NCBI RefSeq assembly: GCF_033958435.1
Contig: NC_134152.1
Coordinates: forward strand, 12,696,001 to 12,760,000
Reading direction: 5' to 3'
Source of the DNA: Carettochelys insculpta
Lineage: Eukaryota; Chordata; Testudines; Carettochelyidae
Length of the DNA stretch: 64,000 nt
A program made the position numbers and the translations under genes. Below the pieces are notes generated by a model. The model was not told the DNA's origin. It was given only the letters and a program-made list of their open reading frames with translations, and searched no databases. Each line of letters starts with the position of its first letter. The first letter of the stretch is position 1. Positions 29,817 through 39,480 of this stretch are shown here, one piece after another.

Positions 29817-30572
29817 GTCGTCTGCGCCATCAACGCCCTGCTCCTCCACAGGCTCGTGAGGCTTGGGGACCCAGATGTCGCCATCACAGGCTTTGCCATG
29901 CTGGGCTTCCCCAGTTGCTTCGGGGCTCTGGATGGGACTCACATCCCCATCCGCGCCCCAGAACACAGTGGAGGACGCTACTTAAACAGGAGGGGCTACC
30001 ACTCAGTGGTCCCCCAGGCCTTCATGGACAGCTGGGGCCGTTTCTTGGACATTTACGTGGGCTGGCCTGGCAGCACCCACGATGCCCAGGTATTCCGGAA
30101 CTCGGGCCTGTGCCGCCGGCTGGAGGCAGGGACCTACATCCCCCAGTGGGAGATCCCTGTGGGGGACACCACCATGCCCCCCTGCGTCATTGCAGATGCG
30201 GCATACCCCCTCCGGCCCTGGCTCATGCACCCATACATGGGCCATCTGTCTGCCAGCCAGGAGCGCTTCAACCAGCGCCTGAACCACGCGCACCAGGTGG
30301 TAGAGTGCACATTTGGCCACCTCAAAGGGCACTGGAGGTGTCTCCTCACCCGCCTTGATGCGGGCCCCACCAACATCCCCCAGATTGTGGGCGTGTGCAG
30401 CGCCCTCCACAACCTGGTGGAGAGCAAGGGGGAGGCCTTCTTTCAGGGCTGGGCTGTGGAGGCCGGCAGGGCCAATGTGCAGCCACACGCTGCCCCCAGT
30501 CGCCAGGTGGATCCCGAAGGGACCCGGGTCCGGGAGGCCCTGCGGGCCCACTTCGATGAGGCTGCGGGGTGA
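29817..30572 (+). pseudogene. Harbinger transposase exon 2 (HARBI1-like DDE domain), itself open
   Basis: An open exon of about 251 codons. The DDE_Tnp_4-type domain shows FGALDGTHIPI (first Asp), YVGWPGSTHDAQVFRNS (second acidic region), VIADAAYPLRPWLMHPY and VVECTFGHLKGHWRCL (catalytic Glu region). It ends VREALRAHFDEAAG. The protein cuts and joins DNA at element ends together with the Myb-like partner. The exon is intact, but exon 1 is broken, so the gene as a whole is dead. Host HARBI1 is an unlikely alternative given the TIR context and the partner gene. Confidence 0.85.
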
Positions 30573-31020
30573 AGGCTAGCAGGCCCCCCACTGCCCCCCC
30601 ATCCTCCACAACACTCCCTGCCCCCTACGCCCACACCACAGAGCACCCAAGAGCCCCCCCCGACTTTTCTTGTAAAAATAAAAGCAGACAGTTGTTTGTC
30701 AACTCAAATATCTTTAGAACTCTTATTATTATCAACAAGACTAACTAACTATGTACAGGGAAATCCTAACTTAATAAATATATATACACATTATAAAAAC
30801 AGGGATAACATGAAAGAGGAAGACAAGGAAGGGGAGAACTATTTACATGGGGAGGGGTAAAGGATCACCATGGTAACAGGGATCAAATATACAAGCTATT
30901 TACAGTAAAGTAACTTAAAAACTGGGGGGGCGGAATATATACAAGGGGGGGGCACATCCTGGGCCCCACTCCCCTAAAGTCCAGTGCTGGGAGTGGGCAG
31001 CCGGGATCCCTGCCTCGGCC
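30573..31020. other. Intergenic part of the Harbinger element
   Basis: AT-rich sequence between the two convergent genes, with AATAAA-type words on both strands (for example AAAATAAAAG at about 30674) that could end the two transcripts. Confidence 0.5.
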
Positions 31021-33050
31021 TCAGCCCTGGCCGGGGCTGGCTGGGGGCCGGGCAATATGGCTGGCGAGTGTCAGCTGGCCCCAGGTCCCCCTCGGCGGAA
31101 GGGCCCTCGGTGGCGGTGTGACGGTGGACGGTGCAGTGGGTGGAGCAGCAGGCAGGGCAGGCGTTGTGGCGGCCGGCGCGGCATGGGGGGGCCAGGGAGT
31201 CTGCGATATGGTTAGAGTCCGCATGTAGTCCCCCCATGCCTCCTGGCGCCAGGCCAGCGCCCGCTCCTGCAGCTGGAGGCGGCGTTCCTCCACCCGCTGC
31301 TCGGCAACCTCCAGCTGCCAACGGTGGAGGGCCAGCAGCTGGGGGTCCGTCGCCATTGACTGGTGGTGCTGGGTCCGCCGTGGGGCTGGTCGGTCCTCCA
31401 CCGAGGGGCTGGCCTGGAGTGATGGCCCCAGAGGACTGTTCGGGACCACTGACGCCTCGCCGGCGCTCTCCAGTCCTTCCGATGGTGCTGCTGCGGAACA
31501 CAGGAGGGGGGGAAGAAGAGTGGAGACAGCCGTTAGTGTGGGCCCCAAGCCGTGGCCCTTGTCCTCCCACCCCTCTGCTGCAGGTTCCCCATCCCCGTCC
31601 CCGGGAGATGCTGCTGTGATGGGGTTCGGGGTCCCCCTGCACTGCACCCCGTCCGCTGGCAGGAGTGACTCTCACTCAGCAGGTACAACAGGAGGTTTAT
31701 TAGGCAACAGATGCCCAGTTTCTCACAGAAGCGACAGTACAGCAGTCAGAGACAGTCCTTCCAACCCATCCTGGGGAGAAGACCCCGAAGGGTGCCCCTC
31801 TGGGGTGTAGCTTTCCCCCTCCTCAGGCTGGCTTCCTTCTAGCTCTCCCTTCCCCTAGCCTCTAACTGCCGCCCCCAGTTCAAACCCAGCTCGGCTCCTC
31901 CCTCCTCTTTGTTCAGGGCAGAGGTGTAACCTGCCAGTTGTAGCCCCAGGATCATCCTTAGCCACTGGGAACTATTCAGCTTGTTTCTCCTTTCTAGCCT
32001 GAGTCTCGCATTTGCACTCCCCCCACTCCATCACATGCTGCTGCTGGGTGTCCCACCCCCTCCCCTCGGGGGACCCTAGAGGTTCTGCTCCCCCCAGCCC
32101 AAGGGATGGGGCATGGCACTGTCGTGCTGGGGAGGGGGAGCAGGGGCTGATGCACTCTTCTGAGGGACATGCCACTGCTGTCCTTGGGGCCATGGTCATC
32201 TGGGCATGTGGAGGGCCCTGGTCATATCTATTACCCCCGCCCCTCAACCCCGGGGGTGTGCACCGGGGGGGGTACATACCTGACGGTCCACTCCCATGGT
32301 CGGGGGACACCCGGGGGGGCGGACGCCCAGCTGGAGCTCCTGGATGGGAGTATGATCTGGAGGCCAGAGTCACTCAAGGACGACTCCCTCTCCTCCTCCT
32401 CCGGTGCCCCTAGGGTGGGCTCCTGGGGGGGCCCCTGGGGTGCGGGGCTTGCCTCCGGGGCAGACTCCGCCTCCGGGGCCTGCTGGGGCTCCTCGGCTGA
32501 GGTATCAAGAGTGGCCGGAGGGGAGGAGGTGTGCCGGGGGCCCAGGATGTCCCTGAGCTCCCTGTAAAAGGGGCAAGCGACGGGGGCGGCCCCAGATCAG
32601 CCGGCCGCATCCCAGGCCCGGGCGTAACCCTGCCGCAGCTCCTTCACTTTACTCCAGACATGATCCGGAGTGCAGGCAGGGTGACCCTGGGCGGCCAGGC
32701 CCTCGGCCAGCCGAGCAAACGCAGCCGCGTTCCGCCTCTTGCTCCCCATTAACTGGAGCACCTCCTCCTCGCTCCAGAGCCCCAGCAGGTCCCGAAGCTC
32801 GGCCTCCGTCCAGGAGGGGCCCCGCTGCCGCTTCCCCGCCTGGCTGCTGGGCTGTGAGCCCTGGCTCCCTTTGGGGGGGTCCCCTGGGGGCGCTTGGGGG
32901 GCTGGCGTGCGGCCATCGCAGCTGGGGTGGGTGTCTGCGGTGCTCAGAGACGTGCAGGCTGGCCGCGTGTCTGGGCTGCCGCCTGCACGTTCTCTCAGCT
33001 TCCTGCACAGGAAGGCAGGGGGCAGGGAGCTTTAAGGGGCCGCTCCACGC
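31021..33050 (-). pseudogene. Harbinger Myb/SANT-like DNA-binding protein gene, two exons
   Basis: Exon 1 (about 33050 to 32280) encodes a Myb/SANT-type domain at about 32605-32825: WTEAELRDLLGLWSEEEVLQ, then RRNAAAFARLAEGLAAQGHP and VWSKVKELRQGYARA. A TGA follows soon after (near 32600), probably a decayed CGA, after which the frame goes on with YRELRDILGPR and an acidic linker. No ATG is visible in the domain frame; the nearest ATG (about 32912) is one frame off. Donor GTATGT at 32279, acceptor TTCCGCAG at 31491. Exon 2 (31490-31021) has the coiled-coil HRWQLEVAEQRVEERRLQLQ followed by a Pro/Ala-rich tail. The intron holds a solo LTR. Such proteins bind the TIRs and carry the transposase to the nucleus. 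Confidence 0.75.
31615..32035 (-). mobile_element. Solo LTR with TGCTGC duplication
   Basis: On the minus strand the 421-bp unit starts TGTGATGGAGTGGGGGG, has CCTAATAAACC near its end and finishes GAACCCCATCACA. TGCTGC occurs directly outside both ends (31609-31614 and 32036-32041). No internal region or second LTR is present, so it is a recombined solo LTR. It lies in the intron of the Myb-like gene. Whether it came from an ERV or a Gypsy element is not clear; a 6-bp duplication favours an ERV. Confidence 0.75.
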
Positions 33051-33257
33051 GGCCACCATCCAGCCCCTGAGCTCGAGAGAGCATCTCTCAACCCCTCAGC
33101 TGATGGCCACCATGGAAAACCCCGCAGTTTCAATGTTGCAGTACGCGCAACGACTACACGTTCCCTACTTCAACATTGAACGTCAAAGTAGGGCGCTATT
33201 CCCATCCCCTCATGGGGTTAGTGACTTCGACATCTCGCCGCCTAACGTCGATGTTAA

Positions 33258-34348
33258 TGTAACCCTTCTGTTAACACCAGATGCCTGCCAGAAGGGCCGG
33301 GTTCAACTCTTGTGGGGTTTTCCTATCAAGGATACAACCAACCGGCTCGAGCCCCCACCCAGTGGCCTGGGACAATTTCACCCCCATGCTGGGTGCTTGT
33401 AAGGTGGTTCTCCCCCCGCAAGCACAGAGTCTGAGATAGAAATGGCTTGTTTAATGACCGTAACCTACCCCAAGGTTACAGCGACAGATGCAGTATATCT
33501 CAGCACAGAAGAGACAAAACCCCTTTTACCCAGATACCATTCCCATATGCAGTAGAATCCAGTCTCTTGCTGGGGCTCTTGGCCCTTTTCCACACACACA
33601 GTTACAGGGCGTACCTTCTGCAGTGCAGTCCCAAACTCAAAGCCCACAGATACATCCCCAGGGCAATACTAGCTGTCCACTTGTCTGTAGCCTCCCCTTG
33701 CTGTCACCAGCCATCTGCCAGTCGCTGTCATCCACTGCCGCTCCTACCAGCCACATACTGGTCCTGCTGTTGTCTGCCAGTCCTAACCCCACTGCTTGGG
33801 ACTGCCCTAAGGCAAAACCCAGTGATTTCAGCTCTGTATGGCCTCAGCTACCACTCTGTGATTTTAGCTCTTGGTATCTCTAGTATGGGGCTTCACAAAC
33901 ACCCAAGTATCCAGCTCTGTCTTTCAACAGGTGGGGAGGATTAGTCAAGCCAGGTTTATAGCTATATTGCCAAAGCATAGGCAGGGCCAAGGCACTCAAC
34001 AAGCTGGCTCAACCAGTACCCCTCCCCTTCTCTCTCACAATGCTTTAAACCAGGGAGCCCTGTGTAATCAATGTCTTACACAGCTAAGGTGACTGCCCTG
34101 TCCCCCACAACAACCCAGAGCATTGGTGAGATCTCACAACTCCCACATTAAGTGTCAGCTTAAATTGTGATTTTACAACTACATGTTTACAATAGACCAA
34201 ATCTCATGGCTTACTTGCTACCCATTAGGCTTTGCCTGAAAAGGTATCACACATGCACACCTTTTGCATTTTCATGCAGATGACCTCTGGGAGACTCATT
34301 CCTCCCAGCCTTCAGCAGCACTGCATTTCTTCAGCCACATTCCCTACA
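33258..34348 (-). repeat. 3' LTR of the deleted Gypsy element
   Basis: Partner of 36869-37960. Its inner edge is preceded on the minus strand by GATGGGGGGAGGA, a clear polypurine tract. Confidence 0.9.
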
Positions 34349-35325
34349 TCCTCCCCCCATCTGAGAATTTGACGTCCCGGCAAAACACTGTTTCGATTAT
34401 AACATCCACATGAATTCCCTTCTAATGGCCTGAGAAAGCTCACTATGGCTTCTACAAGTTTGTGTGCCAGATGTATTACATCCTCCCCAACTACTCCAGG
34501 TGCCTCATAAGTTAGTCTGTTTATGGGCTTTATGGCTCTATTTTGCCTATTGAGGATGGGGATAACAGGGGCAGGGTCCTCCTCTGGCAGCAGGGGCAAG
34601 GGGCATCCACCTGGGGACTCCCCCTCCACCCCTGTTGGTCCTTGTATCTCTTGCTCACAGACTGGGATATCCTGGACAAAAAAGTCTCTGTTAGCTAATG
34701 GGGGTATATCTGCACATGCCTGGTTCTCCTCCAAACTGTCAGTAGTTGGGGTAGGTTTATCATTCCAGACTAGTCTTGTTGTGGAAGGAGGGTCCCCAAG
34801 CCAGGACCTAAACACTTCTGCTCTGGGATTCAGTGCCAAAGGTGTTGCCCTTTCCCCAGGTTCCTGCAATAGACTCTGGGATCTGGTTCCCACTTTAGGA
34901 TGTTTCATGGGAATTTTATTCTCTTCAGAATCACTCTTGAAGATGCTGTATAAGGGAAGATCATCTCCACTGCACCCACTGCCTGTGTTGGGTAATGGAT
35001 GTGACCTTGCACCTGGTTGTATGTTATAGTCCATCTCTGCAGATGCACCAACCAACTCTCCCACGGGCAGTAGGAGATTCCTATGTATGGTCTTTATTGG
35101 CCCTGATTCGCTCTTAGGTTTAATTTTGTAAACAAGTACGTCCTTAAGTCTTTCCACCACCAGGTAGGGTGTTGCCTTCCATCTATCGGCAATCTTGTGT
35201 TTACCAGCAACCCCTAGATTCCGCAGGAGAACTCGGTCCCCAGGTTGGAGCTTCTGAGGGCGCACTCTTGCATCATACCGGTGTTTGTTATGATCTGTGT
35301 TCCTGCGGGCAGCTGCCATAGCCAA
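34349..35325 (-). pseudogene. Gypsy integrase C-terminus with a long unassigned tail
   Basis: An open frame of about 325 codons up to the LTR. The first 80 residues are the integrase end: QKLQPGDRVLLRNLGVAGKH, KIADRWKATPYLVVE and IHRNLLLPVG. Beyond this come about 230 residues rich in Pro, Glu and Ser with no family I recognise, ending close to the polypurine tract. No envelope features (signal peptide, anchor) are visible. Confidence 0.65.
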
Positions 35326-35355
35326 ACGGTAGGCATCCCGCAGCTTTTCCTTTAG

Positions 35356-35874
35356 TCAGGAAACATACTGCAAATGTGTTTCATAGCCTTTCCCATCCCC
35401 TGACACCCCGAAACATAAGTCTATTGGTAGTCTGGGCTCTTGTCCAAACATTAGCAAATACGGGGTGGTTCCCGTAGCATCATTCTTTGTGGCATTGTAG
35501 GCATGCACCAAAAAAGCAACATGTTGACTCCAGGCCGCTTTTTGCTCCGGGCGCAATGTTCCCAGCATATCCAATAAGGTTTGGTTAAACCGTTCTGGCT
35601 GAGGGTCCCCTTGCGGGTGGTAAGGGGTTGTCCTGGACTTCTTTATTCCTGCCACTCTTAGCACCTCCTTTAAGAGTTGACTTTCAAAGTCTCACCCTTG
35701 GTCAGAGTGTATCCGAGCTGGGAGTCCAAACACTGAGAAGTACTTTTCCCACAATACCCGTGCCACAGTGGTGGCTCTCTGGTCCCGTGTGGGGTAGGCC
35801 TGAGCGTATTGGGTAAAGTGATCAGTTACCACTGAAATGTTTTCAATATTCTTCCTATCCAGTTCCAGAGACAA
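35356..35874 (-). pseudogene. Gypsy integrase core, frameshifted
   Basis: The piece at 35692-35874 has VVTDHFTQYAQAYPTRDQRA and ARIHSDQG (two catalytic Asp). The piece at 35356-35664 has TTPYHPQGDPQPERFNQTLL (catalytic Glu region) and NATGTTPYLLMFG-like words. A frameshift near 35690 and a break near 35340 interrupt the gene. Confidence 0.75.
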
Positions 35875-35964
35875 GAAGTCAATTCATACCAGTTCCAAGG
35901 GTTTGCTGGTTATGATGCTCTGCAGATCGGCTGCTCTAGTGGACAGAGTTTTGCGTTGAACACA

Positions 35965-36868
35965 TCAAGCACACGTCTCACATTTCCTGCGTACATCCTC
36001 AGCCATCCGGAGCCAATAGAACCTATTACGGAGCAGCTCAAGTGTTCTTTCCATACCCAAATGTCCAAAATCATCATGCAGAGCCCTCATGGCCAGAACC
36101 CTGTACTCGGTCGGTAGTACCAGTTGTGTTCGTCGATTTTGCAATGGATCTACGGTGACCCGGTGCAGCACGCCTTGTATCAGTCTCAGTTTGTTCCACT
36201 TCCTTAGTAGTATTTTACTTCCTGGAGTGGAGGGAACAATGGTTCGAGGGTCTTGCCCCTCTCTTTTTGCGAGTAGGGTGTCACGGATGTCGGCATCTTG
36301 CAACTGGGCTTTTTGCCAGTCCGCTGCATTGAGCCTAGGCAATGGCGATTGATCCAACGCAATATAGTTCACAGAGGCCGACGGCACACTTTTGGGTGGT
36401 AAAACTAGAGTTTCAGCAATGCAACTCTCAGGGGCCTGGGACTTGTGATAACTTTCATTGCAAATGGCTCTTACTCCATCTAGAGGAATCTCAGCAATCT
36501 CTGGTGGCTGTGGGCGTCGTGACAATGCATCGGCGTCAATGTTGCTTCTGCCCGATGGGTACTGTAGGCTGAACTCGTAGCTGGCCAAGGCAGCCACCCA
36601 TCTCTGCCCAGTGGCGTCCAGCTTAGCACTTGTCAATACATATGTTAATGGATTGTTGTCTGTCCATATTTGGAACTTAGCACCATACAGGTAGTTACGA
36701 AACTTCTTAGTGATGGCCCACTTCAAGGCCAGGAACTCCAGCTTGTGGATCGGGTAACGGGTCTCACTGTCAGACAATCCTCGGCTAGCGAAGGCCACAG
36801 GCTTATGTTTGCCATCCACGTCTTGGTATAACACCGCCCCTAACCCTTCCAAACTGGCATCCCACTTA
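35965..36868 (-). pseudogene. Gypsy RNase H and integrase zinc module, truncated at the LTR junction
   Basis: An open frame of about 296 codons. RNase H is seen as LEGLGAVLYQDVDG, FASRGLSDSETRYP, LEFLALKWAI, WTDNNPLTYVLTSAKL and SNIDADALSRRP. The zinc module follows: HDDFGHLGMERTLELLRNRF and CETCA. RT should precede it but is missing, because the 5' LTR starts directly before DASLEGLG. Order RNase H to integrase is the usual Gypsy order, unlike the element at 3499-8784. Confidence 0.82.
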
Positions 36869-37960
36869 TGTAACCCTTCTGTTAATGCCAGATGCCTGCC
36901 AGAAGGGCTGGGTTCAATTCTTGTGGGGTTTTCCTACCAAGGATACAATCAACCGGCTCGAGCCCCCACCCAGTGGCCTGGAACAATTTCACCCCCGTGC
37001 TGGGTGCCTGTAAGGCGGTTCTCCCCCCAACTCGCAAGCACAGAGTCTGAGATAGAAATGGCTTGTTTAATGACCGTAACCTACCCCAAGGTTACAGCAA
37101 CAGATGCAGTATATCTCAGCACAGAAGAGACAAAATCCCTTTTATCCAGATACCATCCCCATATGCAGTAGAACCCAGTCTCTTGCTGGGGCTCTTGGCC
37201 TTTTTCCACACACACACAGTTACAGGGTGTACCCTCTGCGGTGCAGTCCCAAACTCAAAGCCCACAGATACATCCCCAGGGCAATACTAGCTGTCCACTT
37301 GTCTGTAGCTTCCCCTTGCTGTCACCAGCCATCTGCCAGTCGCCTACCACCGCTCCTACCAGCCACCCGCTGGTCCTGCTGTTGCCCACCAGTCCTAACG
37401 CCACTGCTTGGGACTGCCCTAAGGCAGAACCTAGTGATTTCTGCTCTGTATGGCCTCAGCTGCTACTCTGTGACTTTAGCTCAAGGTATCTCTAGTGTGA
37501 GGTTTCACAAACACCCTAGTATCCAGCTCTATCTTTCAACAGGCGGGGAGGGTTAGTCAAGCCAGGCTTATAGCTATATTGCCAAGGCATAGACAGGGCC
37601 AAGGCACGCAACAAGCTGGCTCAACCAGTACCCCTCCCCTTCTCTCTCACAATGCTTTAAACCAGGGAGCCCTGTGTAACCAATGTCTTACACAGCTAAG
37701 GCGACTGCCCTGTCCCCCACAACAACCCAGAGCATTGGTGAGATCTCACAACTCCCACATTAAGTGTCAGCTTAAATTGTGATTTTACAACTACATGTTT
37801 ACAATAGACCAAATCTCATGGCTTACTTGCTACCCATTAGGCTTTGCCTGAAAAGGTATCACACATGCACACCTTTTGCATTCTCATGCAGATGACCTCT
37901 GGGAGACTCATTCCTCCCAGCCTTCAGCAGCACTGCATTCCTTCTGCCACATTCCCTACA
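36869..37960 (-). repeat. 5' LTR of the deleted Gypsy element
   Basis: 1092-bp direct-repeat partner of 33258-34348, with scattered substitutions and small indels. Followed outside by TTAA and Harbinger terminal sequence. Confidence 0.9.
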
Positions 37961-38061
37961 TTAACTTCGAAATAGCACCCAACTCGTGTAGCCGTGATGG
38001 GTGCTATTTCGAATTTGGCGCCACTACTTTGAAGTAGCGTGCACGTGTAGACGCAGCTATA

Positions 38062-39480
38062 GACAGGCTGGTTTCCAGAAAATCCTGGAAGTCGTGGATG
38101 ATGAAGGCAGCTAAACAATGTTATAGGGGAGCATTGCATAAGTTTAAACAAGCCTGTGTTCACACAGATAGGCAACATAACAGCAAAACAACATTCAGTG
38201 AGGAGTTAAGTGAGGAGGTTCCTCTGTAACTTTCAGGGTTGCCTGAACTCATTCAGAACAGGAAAAGAAGGCTGCTGCTCCACCCCTTTCTGCTGCTAAA
38301 AATAGGAGGCCAGCTGCCTCCTGCATCATGAATAAGATGTTCAGAGGAAAAATGTAATAAGCCACATTTCCCTTTGTCAATTAAAATATGACTCAAAATA
38401 TATTTACATTGCCAAAAAAATAAGAGAGCCTTACAGACTTGTGCATTTGTACTACAAACAGCTAGGTAGATGTTCCGGCTTGGGGTGAGCAGGCCCCCCT
38501 GCTTCCTTTGTCCTGGAAAGCCTAAACCAGAATGTCCACCAGGCTAGTTTTAATCCAGGGTGCAGACTCAGACATACTGCTCTGTTGTGAAGGTGGGGAG
38601 ACGCAAGCAAAAGGGGAGCTGCTTTTCAGCTTTTAAATATAGCTATGCCTAAAGAAGAAGTCTTTGCAAACATTGACTCCAATTTCCTTTTGTCATCCCC
38701 AAAGCATGCCATAGTTTCCAGCAGTCTTAATCATGCTGAATGCTATAGTCTTTTCAAAGGGATATTGTAGGAGTCATTTATAAATGCAACACTCAGGCAG
38801 GTTTGTTTCCAGGGTGTTCGATGCAGTAAAGCAAAACAAAAATTTGGAATAGAGAAAGCAAGTTTTTTCCCCACTGATCAAGTAAGGACAATTAGATAGG
38901 CTTGACCACCACAAAAAGCATCTCTGGCTCCACCGCAGATGTTGGTGCTCTAAAAATGGGCACAGAGCTCCATTTGTGACTGTCATGTGATGTGGTGAAA
39001 TACCACTGAGCCCACCCACCAGCCCTCTGCTGCTGCTGCTGAGTCAGACCCTTTGATCTCCTGCAGCATTGTCAGTGATGGGGTCACTGCGCTTCACAGT
39101 GTAATACAGACACTGGGATCAGCTCAGTTCTAGGAAGGCTCAGCCAAAGTGACTTGCCACCTCATCCGCAGTGGCACCTGAACTCCAGTTTAATCTGTGT
39201 CAGTCTGAACAGACTGGCAAGCTCATATTCACCCTCTTAGAGTAAAGAGAGAGATGCAGACTCCCTGCCATCCTGCACAGTAACATCTACTTACACTGTG
39301 TTTATTGAGAAGCAAAAGTTGTTTTAAGAAAAAAAAAAAGGATATAAGTGGTCATAAGAGATAGCAGACAGAACAATGTCTAACAGTGTGTAAGCAACGT
39401 TTAGATTACTAAGCAAAATAAAACAGAACGCACAAGCTGAGCTTAATACACTAAGAAACTAGTTACATATAACACCTCAC
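38062..39480. other. Unannotated spacer, possible repeat fragment
   Basis: The stretch at about 38180-38330 (GTGAGGAGTTAAGTGAGGAG onward) resembles an unclassified reptile repeat. Nothing else is recognised. A short A-run lies at about 39330. Confidence 0.35.

Larger units (their letters stand above)
33258..37960 (-). mobile_element. Gypsy-type LTR retrotransposon with a large internal deletion
   Basis: Two LTRs of 1091 and 1092 bp (TGTAACCC...CCCTACA on plus) flank only 2.5 kb of internal sequence. TTAA lies outside both ends (33254-33257 and 37961-37964), and Harbinger sequence is on both flanks. The internal part on the minus strand begins abruptly in RNase H right next to the 5' LTR, so leader, gag, protease and RT are gone. 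The LTRs look about 95 per cent alike. Confidence 0.85.
28863..38058. mobile_element. PIF/Harbinger element with two convergent genes and two nested LTR insertions
   Basis: The left end GGCTACACCTACATGTGAATG and the inverted right end AGCTGCGTCTACACGTGCACG align over about 35 bp (near 27 matches), and ATA flanks both sides (28860-28862 and 38059-38061). Inside are a transposase gene (plus) and a Myb-like gene (minus), the two genes that define PIF/Harbinger elements. A solo LTR (31615-32035) and a Gypsy element (33258-37960) are later insertions. Without them the element is about 4.1 kb. Both genes carry stops or frameshifts, so it is not autonomous now. Confidence 0.8.

Noticed and set aside
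29817..30572. Host HARBI1 gene
   Set aside because: It sits between Harbinger inverted ends with the Myb-like partner gene and a broken exon 1, and similar exons recur in the window.
31615..32035. Part of the Myb-like gene intron as ancestral sequence
   Set aside because: The segment has TG...CA ends, a poly(A) signal and a perfect TGCTGC duplication, so it is an inserted LTR.
33258..37960. Two independent solo LTRs of the same family
   Set aside because: Internal Gypsy pol lies between them in the right orientation with a polypurine tract, and TTAA flanks only the outer ends.
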